Shown here: positions 6,709-14,891 of the stretch, in pieces
Numbering within the stretch: position 1 is the stretch's first letter
Layout: each line of letters begins with the position of its first letter
Origin: Pseudanabaena sp. SR411
GTDB taxonomy: Bacteria; Cyanobacteriota; Cyanobacteriia; Pseudanabaenales; Pseudanabaenaceae
Direction of reading: 5' to 3'
Length of the DNA stretch: 49,819 nt
NCBI RefSeq assembly: GCF_002251945.1
Contig: NZ_NDHW01000108.1
Location: forward strand, 1 to 49,819
The notes under the pieces: model-generated
What the model was told of the DNA's origin: nothing
The model's input: only the letters and a program-made list of their open reading frames with translations
Database searches by the model: none
Made by a program: the position numbers and the translations under genes

Positions 6709-8754
6709 ATGGTAGTTCGTAGCTTTGCTGCCCCCCCTACACCTTGGTCTAGGAACTTGGCAGAACCCAAAATCGATCCATCCGCCTACGTTCATTCTTT
6801 TTCCAATCTAATTGGCGACGTTTATATCGGCGCTAATGTTTTGATTGCCCCTGGAACTTCGATTCGTGCAGATGAGGGCAATCCTTTTCACATTGGCAAT
6901 AGTACGAACGTCCAAGATGGTGTTGTAATTCATGGTCTGGAAAAAGGTCGCGTGGTTGGCGATGACGGCAAAGAATATTCCGTCTGGATTGGTGATAGTA
7001 CCTCCATCACGCACATGGCTTTGATCCATGGACCAGCCTATGTTGGGAATAATTGTTTTATTGGGTTCCGCTCGACGGTATTTAATGCGCGGGTCGGAGA
7101 CGGTTGCATTATTTCCTTACATGCCCTTGTCCAAGATGTAGAAATTCCTGCGGGTAAATATGTTCCTTCTGGTGCAGTGATTACAACGCAGCAACAAGCC
7201 GATCTGCTACCGAATGTGCGGGAATCAGACCAAAACTTTGCGAGTCATGTTGTCGGTATCAACGAGTCCTTAAGACAAGGTTATCGCTGTGCTGCTGATA
7301 TTGCCTGCATTACACCGATTCGCCAACAACAAGAGAACTCGTCACAGCCAATCAGTGATGCTGCTGCCAGTTTTAATACACAGCTTAATAAGCAACATTC
7401 TAATCAAATTAATCAAAACCTTACAAATACACCAGCACAGAGGAATGAACCTATGAATGGGGATTTAGCACAGCAAATACGACAACTTTTAGGTCAGGGC
7501 TACCATGTTGCGGTCGAGTACGCAGATGTACGCCGTTTCCGCAGTGGCTCTTGGCAATCTCATGCTATTCCACATACATCTGAAGCCACAACAGTAATTA
7601 ATGCTGTCCAATCAGCTTTAGTTGAAAATGAAGGCGAATATGTTCGCTTAGTTGCGGTTGATCCCAAAGCAAAGCGCCGTGTTTCCGAAACTATTATTCA
7701 ACGCCCCAGTGATAAGCCTGCGGTAATCAGTAATAATGCAACCGCCAGTAATGGATCTAGCAGTTACAGTGCACCTAAAGCGACCTCCAATGGTGCTGCT
7801 GTTACAAACAATGCCGATATTTCTGGTCAAGTTCGTCAACTTCTCGCTCAAGGATATCGCATTAGTACTGAGTATGCTGATGCCCGTCGTTTTCGTTCCG
7901 CAGCATGGATGACTGGCCCTGCGATCGATGCCTCGAATGAATCTACAGTGATCGCCGCCTTAAATACTATTCTTGCTGAGCATGAAGGTGAATATGTGCG
8001 TTTGGTAGGAGTTGATCCTAAAGCGAAACGTCGTGTAGTAGAAACAATTATTCAACGTGCTGATAGTCAAGCGGTGAGCATTGGTCAGTCTAATGGTAAT
8101 GGTGCAGCAGCCAGCTATAGCGCACCTCGTGCAACCAATGGCAATGGTGTTGCAAATGACGTATCAACCACAGTGGGGCAACTTTTGGCTCAAGGTCATC
8201 GCATTAGTGTTGAACATGCCGATGAGCGTCATTTCCGTACAACTTCTTGGCAGACTCTACCCGCTATTACAGCTAGCAGTCCTGCGGCAGCGATCGCTGC
8301 TTTAGAAAATTACATCGCTGAATATAGCGATGAATATGTGCGCCTTGTCGGAGTTGATACTAAGGCAAAACGCCGTGTTGTCGAACTGCTAGTGCATCGC
8401 CCAGGGGGACAGCCTGTGGCCGCAACTCGGACTGCGGTTAAGGTGAGCAACTCTAGCAATAGTTCCTATGGTGGCGGTAGTGTTGGTAATCTCAGTGCAG
8501 ATATGCTGTCACGTATTCGTCAACTGTTGTCTCAGGGATATCGCATTGGCACGGAACATGCTGATGAGCGCCATTTCCGTACTAGTTCTTGGCATAGCTG
8601 TTCACCGATCGCCGCCTCAAATGAGTCTGAAGTAATTCGGGCCTTAGAAGCTTGTCTTGCTGAGCATGGTGATGAGTATGTGCGTTTGCTAGGTATTGAC
8701 CCCAAGGCAAAACGTCGCGTATTTGAAGGTATCATTCAACGTCCTGCAAAGTAA
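6709..8754 (+). CDS. ccmM: Carboxysome scaffold CcmM, full-length form (gamma-CA plus four SSU-like repeats)
   Basis: A 681-residue protein that links the shell to RuBisCO. Residues about 1-210 form a gamma-carbonic-anhydrase left-handed beta helix. Zinc-ligand histidines fall at 75, 102 and 107 and cysteines at 194 and 200; these numbers match my recollection of the catalytic, disulfide-regulated Thermosynechococcus CcmM, so an active carbonic anhydrase is predicted. Four RuBisCO-small-subunit-like modules follow, each with QLLxQGYRI, RRFR or RHFR, and DPKAKRR, joined by Ser/Ala/Asn-rich linkers (near residues 249-335, 362-445, 480-560 and 595-680). An internal start at 7453 would give the short form. 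It lies between ccmL and ccmN. Confidence 0.96.
   Translation: MVVRSFAAPPTPWSRNLAEPKIDPSAYVHSFSNLIGDVYIGANVLIAPGTSIRADEGNPFHIGNSTNVQDGVVIHGLEKGRVVGDDGKEYSVWIGDSTSITHMALIHGPAYVGNNCFIGFRSTVFNARVGDGCIISLHALVQDVEIPAGKYVPSGAVITTQQQADLLPNVRESDQNFASHVVGINESLRQGYRCAADIACITPIRQQQENSSQPISDAAASFNTQLNKQHSNQINQNLTNTPAQRNEPMNGDLAQQIRQLLGQGYHVAVEYADVRRFRSGSWQSHAIPHTSEATTVINAVQSALVENEGEYVRLVAVDPKAKRRVSETIIQRPSDKPAVISNNATASNGSSSYSAPKATSNGAAVTNNADISGQVRQLLAQGYRISTEYADARRFRSAAWMTGPAIDASNESTVIAALNTILAEHEGEYVRLVGVDPKAKRRVVETIIQRADSQAVSIGQSNGNGAAASYSAPRATNGNGVANDVSTTVGQLLAQGHRISVEHADERHFRTTSWQTLPAITASSPAAAIAALENYIAEYSDEYVRLVGVDTKAKRRVVELLVHRPGGQPVAATRTAVKVSNSSNSSYGGGSVGNLSADMLSRIRQLLSQGYRIGTEHADERHFRTSSWHSCSPIAASNESEVIRALEACLAEHGDEYVRLLGIDPKAKRRVFEGIIQRPAK
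7439..7455 (+). promoter_or_regulatory. Internal ribosome site and start codon for short CcmM
   Basis: AGAGGA at 7439-7444 lies eight bases before an in-frame ATG at 7453 (codon 249), at the end of the linker and just before the first small-subunit-like repeat. Translation from here gives a 433-residue protein of four repeats, the counterpart of the known CcmM35 form. Confidence 0.75.
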
Positions 8755-8760
8755 CGTTTC

Positions 8761-8789
8761 TAGAGAACCTCGCAAAGCGAGGTTCTCTA
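8761..8789. terminator. Hairpin between ccmM and ccmN
   Basis: Arms 8761-8773 and 8777-8789 pair perfectly over 13 bases around an AAA loop. It sits inside the operon six bases after ccmM. The right arm ends TCTCTATTTAG, so no long T run follows; it may act as a partial terminator or RNA processing block that lowers ccmN relative to ccmM. Confidence 0.6.
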
Positions 8790-8865
8790 TTTAGAAAGTA
8801 ATTAGCGAGTAATTGTTGTCAAGAACTTAGCGAAGTCCTTGATGAATTTAGAGAATATAAAAATC

Positions 8866-9729
8866 ATGCAATCGAACTACTTACCACCGTTAGAACCGAT
8901 CGGAGATTTTCGCTCCTACGTTTGTGGGGATGTAGTGATCGATCAAACTGCGGCGATCGCATCGGGCGTATTAATCCAAGCTGATCAGGGTGGACGAATT
9001 ACGATCGCGGCAGGTGCATGTATTGGGATGGGTGCTGTCCTTCATGCCCAAGATGGACTTTTAGAAATTGGGGCTGGGGCAAATTTGGGGGCTGGAGTTC
9101 TGGTTTATGGAACTTGCAAAATTGGAGAAGGAGCTTGCATTGGTGCTTCGAGTTCAATTGTGCGTGCGGTAATTGGCAAAGGCACGATCGTGCCACCTTG
9201 TTCTTTGATTAGTGGTTTAGAGCAAAGTGCGGTGGAGAAAGAGGTGAGTCCTGCGATCGCCCAAGAACTAGAAATTAATACCTATATTTCACCCATAAAC
9301 CACTCGTTTACGCATACCTATTCATCTGCAAAACCTTTAGGTAATCAATTCATGCAGGGATCAGGATTCAGACAAGGTATCATCGCTGAAAATATTCCTG
9401 ATGCTGTTTCTGAGAATATTGTTGAACGATCAACAACGGAAACCTATGTACATACAGGCGTTACGGCTACGAACGAGAGTGTAGTTGCTAATTCCGTAGA
9501 ACGCACAGTCACGGAGACACAGGTGGAAATTCCGACTGATGAGATCGCCGAACAGTCCTTAGAAACAATTGATGCTTCTGGCAATAAACAAAACGGGCAA
9601 ATTGATGCAGCCGTAAACCCAATGGGGCTTGATATTGTGACCCTTACCACTGCTAATTCGGCACAGGCTAAAGCCCATGCTCAATCGCAAATTAATCGAT
9701 TCATTAAAAGACTTTATCCACAAAACTAA
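8866..9729 (+). CDS. ccmN: Carboxysome assembly protein CcmN
   Basis: A protein of about 287 residues that bridges CcmM and the CcmK shell. The N-terminal part (to about residue 135) has hexapeptide repeats of a left-handed beta helix (GDVVIDQTAAIASGVLIQ, GACIGMGAVLHAQDG, GAGANLGAGVLVYG). A long low-complexity linker rich in Thr, Val and Glu follows, then an amphipathic C-terminal helix (SQINRFIKRLYPQN) typical of the encapsulation peptide. I chose the ATG before QSNYLPPLEPIGD because homologues start close to that sequence; an in-frame ATG at 8842 would add eight residues. The linker is longer than in many homologues. Confidence 0.92.
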   Translation: MQSNYLPPLEPIGDFRSYVCGDVVIDQTAAIASGVLIQADQGGRITIAAGACIGMGAVLHAQDGLLEIGAGANLGAGVLVYGTCKIGEGACIGASSSIVRAVIGKGTIVPPCSLISGLEQSAVEKEVSPAIAQELEINTYISPINHSFTHTYSSAKPLGNQFMQGSGFRQGIIAENIPDAVSENIVERSTTETYVHTGVTATNESVVANSVERTVTETQVEIPTDEIAEQSLETIDASGNKQNGQIDAAVNPMGLDIVTLTTANSAQAKAHAQSQINRFIKRLYPQN

Positions 9730-9758
9730 ATCACCCACTTAGAGCTTTGCACCTTTTG

Positions 9759-9810
9759 ATAAAGCCCATAAAGTAGTAAGAAATGTTTCGCACTAATTTA
9801 TGGGCTTTAT
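9759..9810. terminator. Probable terminator of the ccm operon
   Basis: Inverted repeats 9759-9772 and 9797-9810 (ATAAAGCCCATAAA and its complement) pair over 14 bases with a 24-base loop, 29 bases after the ccmN stop. The following 245 bases up to the small exported-peptide gene show nothing else I can support. Confidence 0.6.
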
Positions 9811-10055
9811 GGGTTACCTGATAACGGCAATGCCATATGTGACTACAATCACTGCAAACTTGATAGCTAAATTACATTCCTATTTAGTTTTAGCAACTAC
9901 TATGAATGTAAGAGAAGTGATTTTTTGCGACTAAATTTCCAATTAGTCACTGTGAAATAGGTTGATAGATGCAGCTCAGCTAAAGCACGGGAAACAAAAA
10001 GACGCAAATTGAGTCATTGCGCTCGTCGGGAAAAGATTGTTGGAGGAATATGAAG

Positions 10056-10232
10056 ATGAATAGCACTTTTAGCCTTAAATCTAGTATTGCCTTGCTAGTT
10101 TTGGGAACTGCTATGCTTGCAGCCCCCAAACAACCTACATCAACATTATTTGCACTCAGCGCTTACCAACCTGCGATCGCCGCCTCTGCGGTTGGTGCGA
10201 TCGCCAGCACGATGCATTATGAAATTGTCTAA
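10056..10232 (+). CDS. Small exported hypothetical protein (58 aa)
   Basis: I do not recognise this gene. The chosen ATG lies eight bases after a strong GGAGGA at 10042-10047; an ATG two codons upstream (10050) is only two bases from that site. The product has a short polar start, a hydrophobic core (SSIALLVLGTAMLAAP) and then an Ala/Ser-rich stretch, so it looks like a signal peptide followed by about 35 mature residues. It lies between the ccm operon and the RNase gene on the same strand, followed by two hairpins. Coding is likely because of the ribosome site, the HIP1-type codons (GCGATCGCC) and the signal-peptide pattern; the function is unknown. Confidence 0.55.
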   Translation: MNSTFSLKSSIALLVLGTAMLAAPKQPTSTLFALSAYQPAIAASAVGAIASTMHYEIV

Positions 10233-10263
10233 CTTCAGTAACTTAAAGGAGTAGCTTTGCTAC

Positions 10264-10306
10264 CCCAAAACTAGAGGCGGTGCTTTGCACCGCCTCTAGT
10301 TTTGGG
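10264..10306. repeat. Perfect 20-bp hairpin of the GGCGC/TTGGG family
   Basis: Arms 10264-10283 (starting CCCAAAACTAGAGG) and 10287-10306 pair exactly around a TTT loop, and GGGTTTT follows. It would terminate the small exported-peptide gene and lies upstream of the RNase gene. Confidence 0.8.
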
Positions 10307-10333
10307 TTTTATATAGCGACCGCTATATAAAAC
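10306..10333. promoter_or_regulatory. Palindrome in the leader of the RNase gene
   Basis: GTTTTATATAGCG (10306-10318) and CGCTATATAAAAC (10321-10333) are exact inverted repeats with a two-base gap. It starts on the last base of the previous hairpin and ends 48 bases before the RNase start codon. It could be a protein-binding operator, a cleavage site for the RNase itself, or the boundary of the palindromic element (it contains TATAGC). Confidence 0.5.
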
Positions 10334-10381
10334 GGTAGAATATTAAAGAAAATTTTTGGCTTTGGTGGACAAGGGGCAATT

Positions 10382-12463
10382 TTGGAAAAAGGTACGCTAG
10401 TCGAAGTGAAATTGCATGGCGATCGCCGCCTTGTCGTAATTGATCGTCCTGAAGGCAAAAAACACTTTCAAGCGATCGATGAAAATGGCAATACCCACAC
10501 CATCCATCCCCGCGAAATTAACTACACCATCAAAGCTAATGGCGAAAGTGCTAGTTTTACCCATCTGCAAATCCCCTCATTTTTACAAAAAATTGAAAAA
10601 TTTCTCGATCCTTCTAGCCTAGAAGTCGCATGGGAAATTTTGATCGAAGATAACCAAGCCACAAATCCCAACGATCTTGCTAATCTTCTATTTTCAGAAT
10701 TATCTGCTGTTACTTCCTACGCATCCTATTGTTTATTAAGTAATGACAAAATTTACTTTAAGCAAAAAGGTGATCTCTATGAGCCACGTTCCAGTTCGCA
10801 AGTCGCAGAGTTAAAGCATCAAGCTGATGCTGCGGCTCAACGAGCTAAATTAATCGAAGAATTTCAGCAAAAGCTAACTACTAAGCTTTCAGGTGGTGAC
10901 GTAGCATGGACAACTAGCGATCGCAGTCGCCTAGATTGTCTAGAGCGTTATGCCCTTCATGGTGATGAAGCTTCAGATAAGGCTGCTGCCCAAGAGCTTT
11001 TAAGTTTTGCCAAACGCTCGAAAAATGAACAAGCTGCTTTCCAAATGCTAGTCGATCTCGGTATTTGGAGTGAACATGAAAATCTGAATTTGCTGCGTAG
11101 TCAGATTCCGATTCGCTTTGCCAATGAATTGATTGCTGCCGCCCAAGAATGTTTCACTTCCCCAATTCCTGACAACATGGGAGACTTGCGGCGCGATCTC
11201 ACCCATCTACATGTTTATACGATTGACGATATTAGTACCACGGAAATTGATGATGGTCTGAGTATTGAGACGCTAGCGGATGGACGCAAACGCATTTGGA
11301 TTCATATTGCTGATCCGACAAGATGGCTCGATCCTGAAAGTCCTCTGGATAAGGATGCTCGTAAGCGGGGTACAAGTGTTTACTTGCCCACAGGCGTGAT
11401 CCCCATGTTTCCGATTGAGCTAGCGGCTGGCCCCATGAGTTTGATCGAAAATAAAGTTTGTCATGCGATGTCTTTTACCGTCGATCTTGATGAAGTTGGC
11501 GCAGTTACCCATTATGAGATCGTGGCAAGTTTAGTGAAGCCCAACTATCGCCTCACCTATGAAGATGTTGAGGAAATGTTGCAACTTGGTGTGGAGGACG
11601 ATCTTGATCGCCTTGCTGACTTTGCCCGCCTCCGCAAAAAATGGCGCGTTGATCAGGGTGCGATCGAAATTCATTTACCTGATACCAGCGTCAAGGTTGA
11701 CTCTAAAAATGGCGATCGCCTCACCTTAGAACTGATGGAAGATACCTTCTCGCGTCAACTGGTCGCCGAAATGATGATCCTTGCTGGTGAAGTCGCCGCT
11801 AAATTCGCGCAAACAAATAATATTCCCATCCCCTATCGTTACCAAGAACAGCCCGAATTGCCTCCCCTCGATACCTTGATGCAATTGCCATCAGGTCCCG
11901 TGCGCGAATTTGCAATTTGTCGCTGTATGACTAAAGGCTCATTAGGGCTATATGCGTCGCGCCATTCAGGTTTAGGACTGGATGCCTATGCACAGGTAAC
12001 TTCGCCAATTCGTCGTTATAGCGATCTATTAGCTCATTGGCAAATCAAAGCTTTTTTGCGCGAGGAGCCTTTACCCTTTACGGCAGAAATGCTCACAGCC
12101 ATTTTGCAAGCGATCGATCCTGCGATTTGGGATGCTAATCAGGTCGAGAAGCAGTCGGTACGCTATTGGAGCCTAGAATATCTGCGTCGTAACAAAGATG
12201 TGGTGTGGGAAGCGCTGATGCTGGATTGGTTGCGCGAAAATGAAAAACTGGCGCTAGTGCTGATCGAGGACTTAGGATTGAAGTTACCGATGCGAATTAA
12301 TCGTCAGATTCAAGTGGGCGATAATCTGCGTATTAAAACTGGTGAAGTCGATCCCCGCAAAGATATTATTTATTTCCAAGAGGCTCAGCAATCTACTTCA
12401 GTCTTAGAAATGGAAATGGAAAGAGATAGTGATCGCCTCGAATCTGAATTTGCAACGCTTTAA
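10382..12463 (+). CDS. zam: Ribonuclease II/R family exoribonuclease (Zam-like)
   Basis: A 693-residue 3'-to-5' exoribonuclease of the RNB family. The start is TTG, with AAGGGG five bases upstream, and gives MEKGTLVEV, the usual beginning of cyanobacterial homologues. The RNB domain spans about residues 265-590 with the metal site in YTIDDISTTEIDDGLS, where the second acidic residue is Glu rather than the Asp of E. coli RNase II; this change is usual in plastid-type enzymes. RNB landmarks include RKRGTSVYLPTGVIPMFP and YAQVTSPIRRYSDLL. A C-terminal S1-like region follows. In Synechocystis a homologue was named Zam because it affects resistance to the carbonic anhydrase inhibitor acetazolamide, which makes its place beside ccm notable. 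Orthology to zam is probable, not proven. Confidence 0.88.
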   Translation: MEKGTLVEVKLHGDRRLVVIDRPEGKKHFQAIDENGNTHTIHPREINYTIKANGESASFTHLQIPSFLQKIEKFLDPSSLEVAWEILIEDNQATNPNDLANLLFSELSAVTSYASYCLLSNDKIYFKQKGDLYEPRSSSQVAELKHQADAAAQRAKLIEEFQQKLTTKLSGGDVAWTTSDRSRLDCLERYALHGDEASDKAAAQELLSFAKRSKNEQAAFQMLVDLGIWSEHENLNLLRSQIPIRFANELIAAAQECFTSPIPDNMGDLRRDLTHLHVYTIDDISTTEIDDGLSIETLADGRKRIWIHIADPTRWLDPESPLDKDARKRGTSVYLPTGVIPMFPIELAAGPMSLIENKVCHAMSFTVDLDEVGAVTHYEIVASLVKPNYRLTYEDVEEMLQLGVEDDLDRLADFARLRKKWRVDQGAIEIHLPDTSVKVDSKNGDRLTLELMEDTFSRQLVAEMMILAGEVAAKFAQTNNIPIPYRYQEQPELPPLDTLMQLPSGPVREFAICRCMTKGSLGLYASRHSGLGLDAYAQVTSPIRRYSDLLAHWQIKAFLREEPLPFTAEMLTAILQAIDPAIWDANQVEKQSVRYWSLEYLRRNKDVVWEALMLDWLRENEKLALVLIEDLGLKLPMRINRQIQVGDNLRIKTGEVDPRKDIIYFQEAQQSTSVLEMEMERDSDRLESEFATL

Positions 12464-12490
12464 ATAAATGTGATGCAAGTTGGTAGTGAT

Positions 12491-12832
12491 TCACTTGGTT
12501 GGGCGCACTATACTAATTAACTTGCCTGCAAATGATGATTCTGCCGACATTGCTGCATGAATGCGTTTTGCTAAGCCAAGTCTATCTGAGTCATCCGTAC
12601 AAATAACAATACCTTCATGTATTGGAGCAATACGATGCAACCGTTTGAAGTCCTTACGATTTAAGGTTAAAACTAGTCGCTCCTTACTGCTAGCAAATGT
12701 AAGAACTTGATCATCAGGAATTTTTAAATTAGCATTTCCTGCTTCTTGGACAGTGAGAACATCATGCCCAAAATCACGTAAGTGTTCTACGACCTCTAAG
12801 GGAAACTGTTCATCAGCATATAACCGTGCCAT
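12491..12832 (-). CDS. DUF5615 PIN-like protein, probable toxin
   Basis: A 113-residue protein of the DUF5615 (Mut7-C/PIN-like) family, thought to be nucleases paired with DUF433 antitoxins. Acidic residues expected of a PIN-like active site are visible: ADEQFP at the N-terminus, HDVLTV, LTLNRKDF and ICTDDSDR. Its ATG shares one base with the TAA of the upstream DUF433 gene (TAATG), so translation is coupled. It converges on the RNase gene with 27 bp between and no terminator in that gap. The toxin role is inferred from family and pairing. Confidence 0.8.
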   Translation of the reverse strand: MARLYADEQFPLEVVEHLRDFGHDVLTVQEAGNANLKIPDDQVLTFASSKERLVLTLNRKDFKRLHRIAPIHEGIVICTDDSDRLGLAKRIHAAMSAESSFAGKLISIVRPTK

Positions 12833-13158
12833 TAGTCTTCTTCGTTTTCCTTAATTGCGAGTGCAATTTCTTCAGGATAAGCTGTAGCGTAAACCCAAGC
12901 ATTAGCTAAATCAGTTGCGGAGAGAGTTGGATAATCTTTTAAAAGTTGAACTTCACTAATACCTAAGTTGCGTGCGTTAACTAATACCCAAACAGGAATG
13001 CGAGTTCTGACAATACAAGCATCCCCACCGCAGACATGGGGCGTTTTCTCAATTCCCCGCCAAGGACTGCTTAAACTTTGAACTAATAGTTGGATTGCTT
13101 GTGCTTTTTCGTTGGGCGTTAGGGCAAGTAGTTGTGGTTCTAGATTTTGAAGTGTCAT
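12832..13158 (-). CDS. DUF433 protein, probable antitoxin
   Basis: A 108-residue DUF433 family protein. The C-terminal half has the family pattern GGDACIVRTRIPVWVLVNAR and LLKDYPTLSATDLANAWVYA, a helix-turn-helix-like fold. The N-terminal half (LEPQLLALTPNEKAQAIQLLVQ) is helical. It is the first gene of a two-gene unit with the DUF5615 protein; such pairs are common in cyanobacteria and probably autoregulate. The ATG is preceded by an AT-rich intergenic stretch where the promoter must lie. Confidence 0.82.
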   Translation of the reverse strand: MTLQNLEPQLLALTPNEKAQAIQLLVQSLSSPWRGIEKTPHVCGGDACIVRTRIPVWVLVNARNLGISEVQLLKDYPTLSATDLANAWVYATAYPEEIALAIKENEED

Positions 13159-13261
13159 AAAACTGCTACCAACTTAAAAGCACTAGGATACTCAATATTA
13201 TAAAAAACAATCTCTCTCAATATTAGAATTGACTGCAATCACAGTGATTCGCTAAATTATC

Positions 13262-13310
13262 ATCCTAAAAAATAGAGGAAGCACAAAGCTTAACTTCTAT
13301 TTTTTAGGAT
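13262..13310. terminator. 15-bp hairpin upstream of the DUF433 gene
   Basis: ATCCTAAAAAATAGA (13262-13276) and its complement (13296-13310) pair with a 19-base loop. It lies between two minus-strand units and follows the 47-aa gene, so it could help terminate it. Confidence 0.5.
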
Positions 13311-13363
13311 TCTGATCTTTCTTAATGAAATGAGCGATCGCCCAACATATCCCCCCAACAAAA

Positions 13364-13390
13364 TATAAGACCCGCTAAGCGAGTCTTATA
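13364..13390. terminator. Terminator-like hairpin after the 47-aa gene
   Basis: TATAAGACCCGC and GCGAGTCTTATA pair over 12 bases with one G-U pair and loop TAA. It lies four bases beyond the stop of the minus-strand small gene at 13394. Confidence 0.6.
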
Positions 13391-13393
13391 ACC

Positions 13394-13537
13394 TTAATGG
13401 CGATGGTCGCGTCGTGAGTTATTTCTTACTGGTATAGGAATCAACTCAGGCTGTGGCTGATTTTGACCCAAAAGGGCTTCCAGAACGCGATTTAGAATTT
13501 CGCCGATCTCTTTCAGTGCTTTCTTGATCGCTTTCAC
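13394..13537 (-). CDS. Small basic protein, 47 aa, unknown
   Basis: I do not recognise this gene. A GTG start at 13537 is preceded by GGGAGC at 13547-13552, about nine bases away. The product begins with an amphipathic helix (VKAIKKALKEIGEILNRVLEALLG), then a Gln/Pro stretch and a basic His/Arg tail ending RRDHRH. It sits 33 bases beyond the stop of cinA on the same strand and ends in a hairpin. Coding is supported by the ribosome site, the helix pattern and the downstream terminator. It could be a membrane-surface-binding peptide, but no function can be given. Confidence 0.5.
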   Translation of the reverse strand: MKAIKKALKEIGEILNRVLEALLGQNQPQPELIPIPVRNNSRRDHRH

Positions 13538-13570
13538 TATGCTTAGCTCCCTATCATCGTCTAGGCTTAT

Positions 13571-14830
13571 TTACCCAATCATAACAAATCTTTTCCTAAA
13601 CAAATCTAAAGCTGACATTACAGTTGCCTTTCTAATCCAATTTCTTCCTCTAGAGGGACTAAAACGCAACTCGATCGCCTCGACTTTGCCATCGGGGTAG
13701 GCGATCCCCACGTAAATCAAGCCAACAGGTTTAGTCTCAGTACCACCCGTTGGTCCCGCGATCCCCGTGATGCTAATGCCCCAGTCAGATTTGAGCTTTG
13801 ACTTGACCCCGATCGCCATTTGTTCGGCAACGATCGCACTGACCGCACCATGCTGATCGAGGATTTGGCGATCTACATTAAGTAAATCAACTTTGACATC
13901 GTTGCTATAACTGATTACGCCGCCGAGAAAATAACTAGAACTACCCGATATTTCTGTGAGTGTTTCGCCTAACCATCCGCCTGTGCAGGATTCAGCAACT
14001 GCCAGAGTTTGACCACGTTCCAGTAAAAGCTTACCTGCCACAGTCGCCAAAGTATCTTCATCAGTGCCATAGCAAAACTCACCTGTGAGTTCCCGAATCT
14101 CCGCTTCAACTGGGGCGATTAAAGCGATCGCCTCTTCTTGCGTATTTGCCCTTGCCGTAATCCTCAGTCTTGCCTGTCCATAATTGGCATAGGGTGCAAC
14201 CGTAGGATTTTTGAGATCGAATAAATGATTAACCTTAGTGGCTAGGGCTGACTCGGCAATGCCCCAGTACAGTAAAACCTTAGAGTGAAATGTTCCCTGT
14301 CCGTAGTTTCTCGCTTGCAGCAAAGGTGCAGCAGTTTGCTCCCACATTGGGTAAAGCTCACTGGGTACACCAGGGAAAGTGAGAATCAATAAATTTGGCT
14401 TAGGCTCCCAGATCATGCCGGGAGCAGTGCCAACGGGATTATGTAATATCTCCGCACCCTTGGGCATTAATGCTTGCTTACGGTTATTAATCGTCAGTGT
14501 CCGCCCTGTCTGAGCAAACATCTGCTCAATTCGCTCCCAAATTTCAGAACGTTCTTCGAGGGGCGTATTAAAGAAATTAGCGATCGCCTCAGTGGTGAGA
14601 TCGTCAGGTGTGGGGCCAAGTCCGCCAGTAGTGATGATCAAGTTAGAACGGCTAGCCGCAATTTCTAAAGCCTGATGAATGCGATCGGGATTATCACCGA
14701 CAACGGTTTGATAAAAATGTGGGACTCCCAACAGGGCAAGTTGCTGCGCCAAATACTGAGCATTGCTATTAAGAATTTCGCCTAGCAATAGCTCTGTGCC
14801 AATACAAAGAATTTCTGTGCCGACATTCAT
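13571..14830 (-). CDS. cinA: CinA-like protein (competence/damage-inducible)
   Basis: A 419-residue two-domain protein. The N-terminal domain (about 1-170) is a MoCF-type fold with LCIGTELLLGEILNSNAQYLA and TTGGLGPTPDDLT, associated with ADP-ribose pyrophosphatase activity. The C-terminal CinA domain (about 255-415) has AVAESCTGGWLGETLTEISGSS and ITGIAGPTGGTETKPVGLIY, the nicotinamide mononucleotide deamidase module. The full length is typical for the fused form. It is followed by a 47-aa gene and preceded by a terminator for khpA. No recA is adjacent. Confidence 0.92.
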   Translation of the reverse strand: MNVGTEILCIGTELLLGEILNSNAQYLAQQLALLGVPHFYQTVVGDNPDRIHQALEIAASRSNLIITTGGLGPTPDDLTTEAIANFFNTPLEERSEIWERIEQMFAQTGRTLTINNRKQALMPKGAEILHNPVGTAPGMIWEPKPNLLILTFPGVPSELYPMWEQTAAPLLQARNYGQGTFHSKVLLYWGIAESALATKVNHLFDLKNPTVAPYANYGQARLRITARANTQEEAIALIAPVEAEIRELTGEFCYGTDEDTLATVAGKLLLERGQTLAVAESCTGGWLGETLTEISGSSSYFLGGVISYSNDVKVDLLNVDRQILDQHGAVSAIVAEQMAIGVKSKLKSDWGISITGIAGPTGGTETKPVGLIYVGIAYPDGKVEAIELRFSPSRGRNWIRKATVMSALDLFRKRFVMIG

Positions 14831-14858
14831 ATACTTGATCTCACTTATGAATTACACA

Positions 14859-14891
14859 AAATAAAGGGGCGCTTAGCGCCCCTTTATTTTA
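14859..14891. terminator. Terminator of the rpsP-khpA unit
   Basis: Arms 14859-14873 and 14877-14891 (AAAATAAAGGGGCGC and complement) pair exactly over 15 bases with loop TTA. It overlaps the khpA stop codon by three bases, with A/T-rich flanks on both sides. Confidence 0.75.
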
